A stretch of 64,000 nucleotides of DNA, taken from NCBI GenBank assembly GCA_030141605.1, contig JAQGDQ010002374.1:124001-188000 (forward strand), written 5' to 3'. The notes beneath the pieces were generated by a model that saw only the letters and a program-made list of their open reading frames with translations, ran no database searches and had not been told where the DNA came from. The position numbers and the translations under genes are program-made. The DNA comes from Tubiluchus corallicola (lineage: Eukaryota > Priapulida > Priapulimorpha > Priapulimorphida > Tubiluchidae). Position 1 is the first letter of the stretch. Every line of letters starts with the position of its first letter. This document shows, piece after piece, positions 58,930 to 64,000 of the stretch.

Positions 58930-61157
58930 TGAAAAAATATATGTATTTATGTATATACTATGTGTATTATTATTATTTGTGTGTTACAACAAAAATAATT
59001 AGGCCTGCTAAGCTAGTCCTGTGCAATATTAAAATGTGCATTAATTATCATACAATTAATTAAATTTTGAAAGACAAGAAAAGTAAAAAAGTTGTATTTC
59101 AGACTGTATTTCAACTTTTTCACTTTTCCTATTGTCGATTTTGTTGCCTTAATAATAATCTTGTCATTAATATTATAATAACTATAAATCAAAATGTGTA
59201 TATGTTTATACTTTAACTTAATATTTTCCAGAGTGAAACTCCGCACAAGGAGGGACAGGTGAAGTGGGGGGAATCGTTTTTGCTAGTTTACAGTATTGAT
59301 GACAGAGATAGTTTCAAACAAATCGCCTCAATAAAATTATACATAGACGACATTAAAGGGACCAAGTCTTCGCCTTGCATTATAATTGGTAATAAAGCAG
59401 ATCTAGATCATATAAGAGAGGTGAGTTTTGTGCATGTACAAATAATTGCCTTACAGTTTAAGCGCAAGATAATTGAGTTGCATTTTGTTTTCAACTAACT
59501 CATTTAAATGTGACAATGTTTTTATAAGAAAATTAATGTAGGTCTACTTAGATTGATGATATTCCACCTTAAAGTAATTAATATACTTAGCACTCTTAAC
59601 TAATATAATTTCTGTCAGATATAATCTAGTGCTAAGGTCTGGAAGGTGATGAGTTCGATACAGCGGCCGGGTAATGCCAAAGACTTTAAAAATGGTGTCC
59701 GTTGTTGCCCAGCCTGGCGCGTGACATTTAGGGTAAAAGTAGGGTAATAATAATCTCTACTATGTAGGTGTAATTTGTTGATGAAAGCCTCATGGCAAGT
59801 TTGTGTTGTCTGTTGAATTAAGAGCCGACTTTAAACAAAAAAGATGATTATATTTGGCGCTTTCTGCTAAACGTGCCGCCTGTGATGAGAATCACAAAAA
59901 TTCAATTGTGGGGAAGGTTGCTTTTCTCCAAGTCTTTTGTCTTTAGTTCTTTTCAGGACTCGCAAATGACTTCATTAACTCCAAATGGTAGTCTTTAATA
60001 ATGCTCTATCTTGATCGGTCTCTCATTATACCATTAAGGTGTTAATGTGTGTTTTTAACACGTAATTAATTATCAAGCTTATGTTTAAAATAGCCTGGAT
60101 GCAGCCTGGATTTGAATCAGGACATTCTGGTTGCAACGCATCGTCCATAAACCAATAGGCAACCACATTCCCCAATAATCAAGGCAGCCCAAAGTTCATC
60201 CTTGACAGGTGGCCAACCAAGTTGCAGCATTTCCAATGTTAGAGCGCTCACACAAGAGTAATTCTAACTAATTTATGATAAAGAATTCCAAACTTGCAGC
60301 TTGCTCCTACTTTCACGTAATAATATCTAAGAAAAAAGAGTAGTGTTTTTTTCTGAAAGGATTTCTTATCAGGTGAAGCAAGAAGAGGGCGAAGCTCTCG
60401 CAGAAGAACTCTGCTGTAGTTTTTTTGAATGTTCTGCCAGTGACGGGGACGAAAATGTAGTCGAATCATTCCACGAACTTCACAGAGAACTGAAGCGACG
60501 GAAAGTTGTCGAATCAAGAGGTGAATTTAATTTTATTTTAGAGGCGGTTTACTCGCAGTTTTGCTCACATAGGTGTAAAGCAGTTACTGTGGCCTTTTTT
60601 ACTGTTAACGATGGACTAGCAGCTGTAGCAAAATATCTACTGGCAAAGAGGTAGAAACTGCATGACTAATTGACTACGTAGTATCGTGCATGTATTTTAG
60701 CGAAAATTAATAATGGCTAAAATGTTTTGTTTTTTTGCAGTAACTTAAAAATTTTCAAGTCTTATCAATGGCAATCACCTTCACGTAGTTGTAATATGTG
60801 TAAAATTTAGCCAGAGTGAATGAGTGCATGAGAGAATGACTGAGTGTGTTAGAATGGATGTGCTCATTCATTTGTGTGAGAAATGTATTAGGTATTAAAG
60901 TCCGCGTGTGTAAATGATGATGTGTGTATTTTATGCTACTTTATTTGTAAATAGATCTTATTGTATTTAATCTTGTCTGTGAAAATAGCCTACAGTTTAT
61001 GTTTTATTTTGTGAAAATGGACATTAAGTAAAGGTGTTATATTCTATTGCATTGTATTTTAGGTCGCCGCCGGTCGAGTGCTGCAGCTCAGCAAGTAATT
61101 CATGTTCTCAATAAAGTGTTTCATGGTCATAAAGATAAAGACAAAGTGCACGCTTGA
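47701..61157 (+). CDS. RERG: RERG-like Ras-family small GTPase
   Basis: Six coding exons with GT-AG borders and matching phases: 47701-47770, 57530-57586, 58290-58363, 59232-59420, 60373-60520 and 61063-61157 (stop TGA). They give 210 residues; human RERG has 199. P-loop GKTGVGKS is at 16-23, switch I YDPTLE at 38-43, G3 DTGGQ at 63-67, NKAD at 121-124 and ECSAS at 149-153. The signature stretches [16 protein letters not shown] and NKADLDH match RERG. The C-terminus is basic (GRRRSS) and lacks a CAAX box, as in RERG, so prenylation is not expected. Odd points: the second G3 glycine position is DTGGQ where RERG and Ras have DTAGQ, and the first intron is about 9.8 kb and full of repeats. Upstream non-coding exons cannot be seen. 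RASL12 or RERGL are less likely alternatives. Confidence 0.94.
47883..47991. repeat. Compound hexanucleotide microsatellite in RERG intron 1
   Basis: GATGTA units are followed by a GATGCA unit, then GATACA units, then GATATA units. Two positions of the hexamer change, both by transitions. Confidence 0.85.
48840..50560. repeat. About 1-kb tandem duplication with internal ~145-bp repeats
   Basis: A motif like CATTCAATTCGTCTCATCGA followed by GACCTTTCATTTGATATxTTAC recurs at about 48893, 49036, 49181, 49222, 49831, 49977, 50097 and 50232. Each group of four ends in a tail containing GTGGCCCTAGCTCAAAA, at 49418 and again at about 50433, about 1,015 bases apart. GGTCAGAGGTCAACC links the units. 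The 137-codon minus frame at 50276-50689 is a by-product. Confidence 0.85.
51371..52035 (-). mobile_element. Non-LTR retrotransposon 3' end
   Basis: The minus strand carries [18 protein letters not shown], then [20 protein letters not shown] near 52010-51860, a C-terminal motif of non-LTR proteins. About 450 bases of 3' untranslated sequence follow, ending AATAAAGATTTTACTACTA at 51371-51390. Confidence 0.6.
52154..52231. repeat. (CAC/TAC)n microsatellite
   Basis: Interrupted CAC and TAC triplets. The 119-codon minus frame over it (glycine/serine rich centre) is probably an artefact. Confidence 0.9.
52757..52925. repeat. Compound pentanucleotide microsatellite with mirror layout
   Basis: Block order: AAAAT, AAGAT (about 10 units), one AGGAT, GAGAT (about 14 units), GAAAT, AAAAT. 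Both ends carry the same unit, and only two A/G positions change. Confidence 0.97.
53027..53394. mobile_element. CAGGGCCGGATTAT inverted-repeat element, best copy
   Basis: Starts CAGGGCCGGATTAT and ends ATAATCTTGCCCTG, an inverted repeat with two mismatches. Length 368 bases. Internal blocks match copies at 35327 and 56254 (GGCCCCAAAAGG, CTATAGACTAGTATAGG). The ends suit hAT-type termini, but a target duplication is not visible. Confidence 0.8.
53607..53690. repeat. Short tandem repeat
   Basis: GATAATATACGTAATAGGTG occurs at 53607 and again 41 bases later, with a truncated unit between and one after (GATATACGTGATAG). Confidence 0.75.
54655..55700 (-). mobile_element. Non-LTR retrotransposon 3' fragment
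   Basis: The minus strand reads [15 protein letters not shown], then after a frameshift [20 protein letters not shown] and [10 protein letters not shown], with an open frame to a stop at 55250. This is the usual C-terminal block of non-LTR proteins. A long 3' region follows and ends CAAAATAAATAAAGTATATA at 54660-54680. It lies in RERG intron 1, opposite to the gene. Confidence 0.75.
56254..56627. mobile_element. CAGGGCCGGATTAT inverted-repeat element, third copy
   Basis: Starts CAGAACCGGATTAT and ends ATAATCCGGCCCTG, nearly perfect inverse ends, 374 bases. Shares TATAGGCTAATACAGG, AGGGCCCCTCAA and GAGCCCCAAAAGGTCATAAT with the copy at 53027. Flanks aatgcagt / cgtacagt could be an eroded 8-bp duplication. 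Confidence 0.8.
58893..58930. repeat. (CGCA)n(CA)n microsatellite
   Basis: CACGCGCACGCACGCACGCA followed by CA repeats, in RERG intron 3. Confidence 0.9.
59590..59840 (+). mobile_element. tRNA-derived SINE in RERG intron 4
   Basis: A B-box-like GAGTTCGATAC is followed by GGCCGGGTAATGCCAAAGAC, TTTAAAAATGGTGTCCGTTG, GCCTGGCGCG and CATTTAGGGT. I recall this block order from SINEs in molluscs and other marine invertebrates, but cannot search to name the family. Confidence 0.6.
60110..60255 (-). mobile_element. tRNA-like SINE, copy 2
   Basis: The minus strand carries GTTGCCTATTGGTTTATGG as A box and GATTCAAATCC as B box, at tRNA-like spacing, preceded by GTGTGAGCGCTCTAACATTG and TTGGTTGGCCA, which are shared with 27010-27170. 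It lies in RERG intron 4, opposite to the gene. Confidence 0.7.
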
Positions 61158-64000
61158 CAACCAACTGAAAGGGTCACGTTTGATGACCCAAAAAATGCGT
61201 GAACATTTACGCGTTGTTGAAAAAAACCGTCTGAAAAAAATGGATGACTTCGCAGGTGTTCATGCTATCGTCGTATCTACCGTTTACAAGTGCTGTGCTT
61301 AATACTTTTCTTGATATTCACTTAAATGTAATGCTGATGTCATTTAATGTGAGCAAAACTGAACGAATTCAAATTCTACTCTGGTGAGCGTGAGCATCAC
61401 TGTTTTTGTTACTTAGCTACGCCTGGTCTAGTGTGGTTGAAAAAATTGCAGATTATTTGATTACGCCCATGTGTCATTGACCAGTGTGCACGGTGCTCGC
61501 GGATCGTGACCAGTTATCAGTTGACTATGCCTGCTCCAGTGCGGCATACCGCTGTATGAGGCCATACCCCAGGGCTCTACCCTACCTCATGATTTAACCT
61601 AATAGCTATTCAATGTTATAATCTGATGCCTAACATACTGACGATGATGAAACCAGAATATGGCATCTGGCAGAATTCACTGTTCGCCAATCAAAAATTA
61701 ACAAGAGTTTAGCCAAGCTTTAGAGGAACCGATCACTTTCTGCACAAAGCTTGTCAAGCAGGTCAAAAGATGAATGCAGTCGTTGATATATATGCCGTGT
61801 ATAAGCAACAAACTTATTATGAAAATCATTATTTTAATGCCATATGGTTATACAAAAAAGGTGTAAATATAAAATACTGCGCCAATAATAGGAGTAGATA
61901 GCCTGGCCTATGGCAAATTGTTTAATTATTACTGTAATAAAAATCGATTGCTAATTGTTGGCCGATAATTTGCAATCGCGGATCTCAATTTTTCACTTTT
62001 GCTTACATTAAACACATTGTAAGCCAGTATATTCATCTAACGCAGGCTCTATGCAGGCTAAGATAATTGTAACTAAAATCACAATGGTACGTCTTCTAAT
62101 TACAAAAATACAAACAACTTAAAAATAAAAAAGGAAAAAAGACAAGTGACAGTTTTATTGTAGTAAAAAAATAATTTCGTCACCATTTTGTTAAAGTATA
62201 ATATGAACATACAAAATGGACGTCATATATTACCATACAATAAAGGCGCTGATGTTAGATAGAGATCATAAAAAATTTAATGACAAAATGCACAGACATC
62301 TAAACGAATACGAACTTAATGCTAAACGAACTCTAGTCCCTTATTCACAAAATGTGTGTTTAGATACATCTAATATCTGCAGTTACAATAACTGTTCTTG
62401 ACAGGATTGTTAGCCACACTAGTGTTTCTTGATTATAAGAAAATCCAAACGATTTATGCATTGGGCAGATAATGTTCATACAGCAGATTATGCAGCTGAA
62501 CTTTTTAATCTGTGTTAGAGTCTTTCCAGCCCTGCGTATCTTAGTGACGACCTTTACATGACCTTTAGGGTGACCTATGACCACAAACATGCCAATTTTT
62601 GCTTAAATTTACTTAACGGGGATAAAGTCATTACAGCTTTAGTTGATCACCACAACAAAACGTATCCTAAGTAATTTCATGGCACAGTGGAATGAGAAAA
62701 GCCAAAAAAATTACAATGATATAAGATCCACATTAATGAGATTTCATAAAATGCATGTATAGGTGCATAAAACGAAAATGCGAAATATACATTAAACAGT
62801 CAGTACTTTTTAGTACTAAAATATATACAACTATAATCATTGCTATACAGTATATTAGCTACCACCACTTGGTCCAAACATGGCTTATAGCCTATATATA
62901 TACATATATATAGTTTATCAAGAAAAAAAAAAAATATATATATATATATATATACACACACAAATAATTAGAAAGCGTGATATGAGCAGCTGACTGTTCG
63001 CTAAAGAAATACACAAACTAAGCACATTATACACTCACCACACTCAAGTTACTAGAGTTAGCTGCTTCTCCATTGTTTGCGAGACACTGAATCTGCTTAC
63101 TATTATGCACAATGCCAAAAGAACTGGAAAAGCAGGGAGAAAACATCACATGAAAATATTACAAAAGATTCCTGTTAATGAGTGGTATTACAAGAATAAA
63201 AAGATATACAGCAATGGCTGCAGGACCTTTTCAACAGTATGTACAGTATTTCACTAGACAAATATTTTGATTATCACTACTATAAATCTATAGTTGCCAT
63301 ATATAACTGCATGAATAGCCCATGATTGATTTAGTACCTATATTTTATTTTCATTTAAAATGTTTTTATCTAAATTATCTTCATTTAAAATAATGAATTC
63401 GAACTTTTCGTGATAAACGCGTATCACAGAAATACTGACAGAGGGAGAGGATTTGTCGAAGAAACAAATGGCCTCAGCCAATATATTGCGATAAATCTCA
63501 CAGCTCATCTGCAAACCAATATAAGTGTTAGACAATTTGAAACTTCAGTTGCTAGTTCTACTGTTATACTGCAGTCATGTGTAATACGCTTACATCACAC
63601 TATAGTCTAACGTTATGGAATGAAAAGTCATCAACAATTGCACTTCACAGTAGTCGCTCATAAGCTCTCAAGTAAATGTACAATATTTAAACATAAACCT
63701 TAACCTGCAATGATTATTTAGTGCTTTAACTAATAAACAGTGAGATCTAATACTAACTGCACACAGCAAAAAAATCTGTCTTTAGGGAAATGTCTGATCA
63801 ATGCAAATTGTCTTAGACAAAATTTCCCCGCACAAGGCAACTTTTGTACGAAACAACCTGTGTCATGCGTAACCTTAATACACAATTATTACATAACACA
63901 GGACAAAACAATTACTTTTTGATGGTCTGATGCAAATTGTTGTGCCAAGCCTGCACATGGGAGCAGGATGAGTTTGTGTCAGACTAGAGGCATCGCAAGA
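61158..64000. other. RERG-like 3' flank, no further gene seen
   Basis: Presumably begins with the RERG 3' untranslated region. An AATAAA at 61936 is one possible polyadenylation site, uncertain. The rest holds only a TA-rich tract (62899-62962) and short unrecognised frames. Confidence 0.5.
62899..62962. repeat. (TA)n with poly-A and CA tracts
   Basis: TATATACATATATATAG, then a 12-A run, then (TA)n ending in ACACACACA. Confidence 0.9.

Overview
This is a piece of an animal (metazoan) nuclear genome. It is AT-rich, and its genes are split by canonical GT-AG introns. It is full of decayed retrotransposons, SINEs, short inverted-repeat DNA transposons, minisatellites and microsatellites. Three conserved single-copy animal genes can be assembled exon by exon: a SEC14-like lipid-binding protein (minus strand, 194-15334, last exon outside the window), the retromer subunit VPS29 (plus, 16605-20206) and a RERG-type Ras-like GTPase (plus, 47701-61157). 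The intron-rich structure, several non-LTR clades, a SINE resembling ones I remember from marine invertebrates and a 5S-like SINE head fit a marine invertebrate. I cannot name the phylum.

Layout. 1-15334: SEC14L-like gene, 12 exons seen, with a 30-bp minisatellite, an 8-bp-TSD hAT-like MITE, a nested inverted-repeat element and two retrotransposon relics in its introns. 15335-16604: short divergent intergenic region, probably holding both promoters. 16605-20206: VPS29, five coding exons, the first being only the ATG. 20207-47700: about 27 kb with no recognised host gene, holding non-LTR reverse transcriptase fragments (25262-27005, 27333-27560, 28820-29440, 39778-42030, 45360-45545), minisatellites (22500, 23670, 37995, 46111), long compound microsatellites (31031, 34495, 44459), tRNA-like and 5S-like SINEs and possible hAT MITEs. 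47701-61157: RERG homologue of six coding exons. Its roughly 9.8-kb first intron holds a duplicated 1-kb repeat, two retrotransposon 3' ends and two copies of an inverted-repeat element. 61158-64000: RERG 3' flank with nothing further recognised.

The three genes do not form a pathway unit. VPS29 acts in endosomal cargo recycling, SEC14L proteins bind lipophilic ligands, and RERG is a small GTPase. I found no new multi-gene system. The most unusual signal is in the repeats: five separate microsatellites pass, in ordered blocks, through the four combinations of two transition sites in their unit (31031, 34495, 44459, 47883, 52757). In three of them the varying dinucleotide runs in the same cyclic order, TA-TG-CG-CA.
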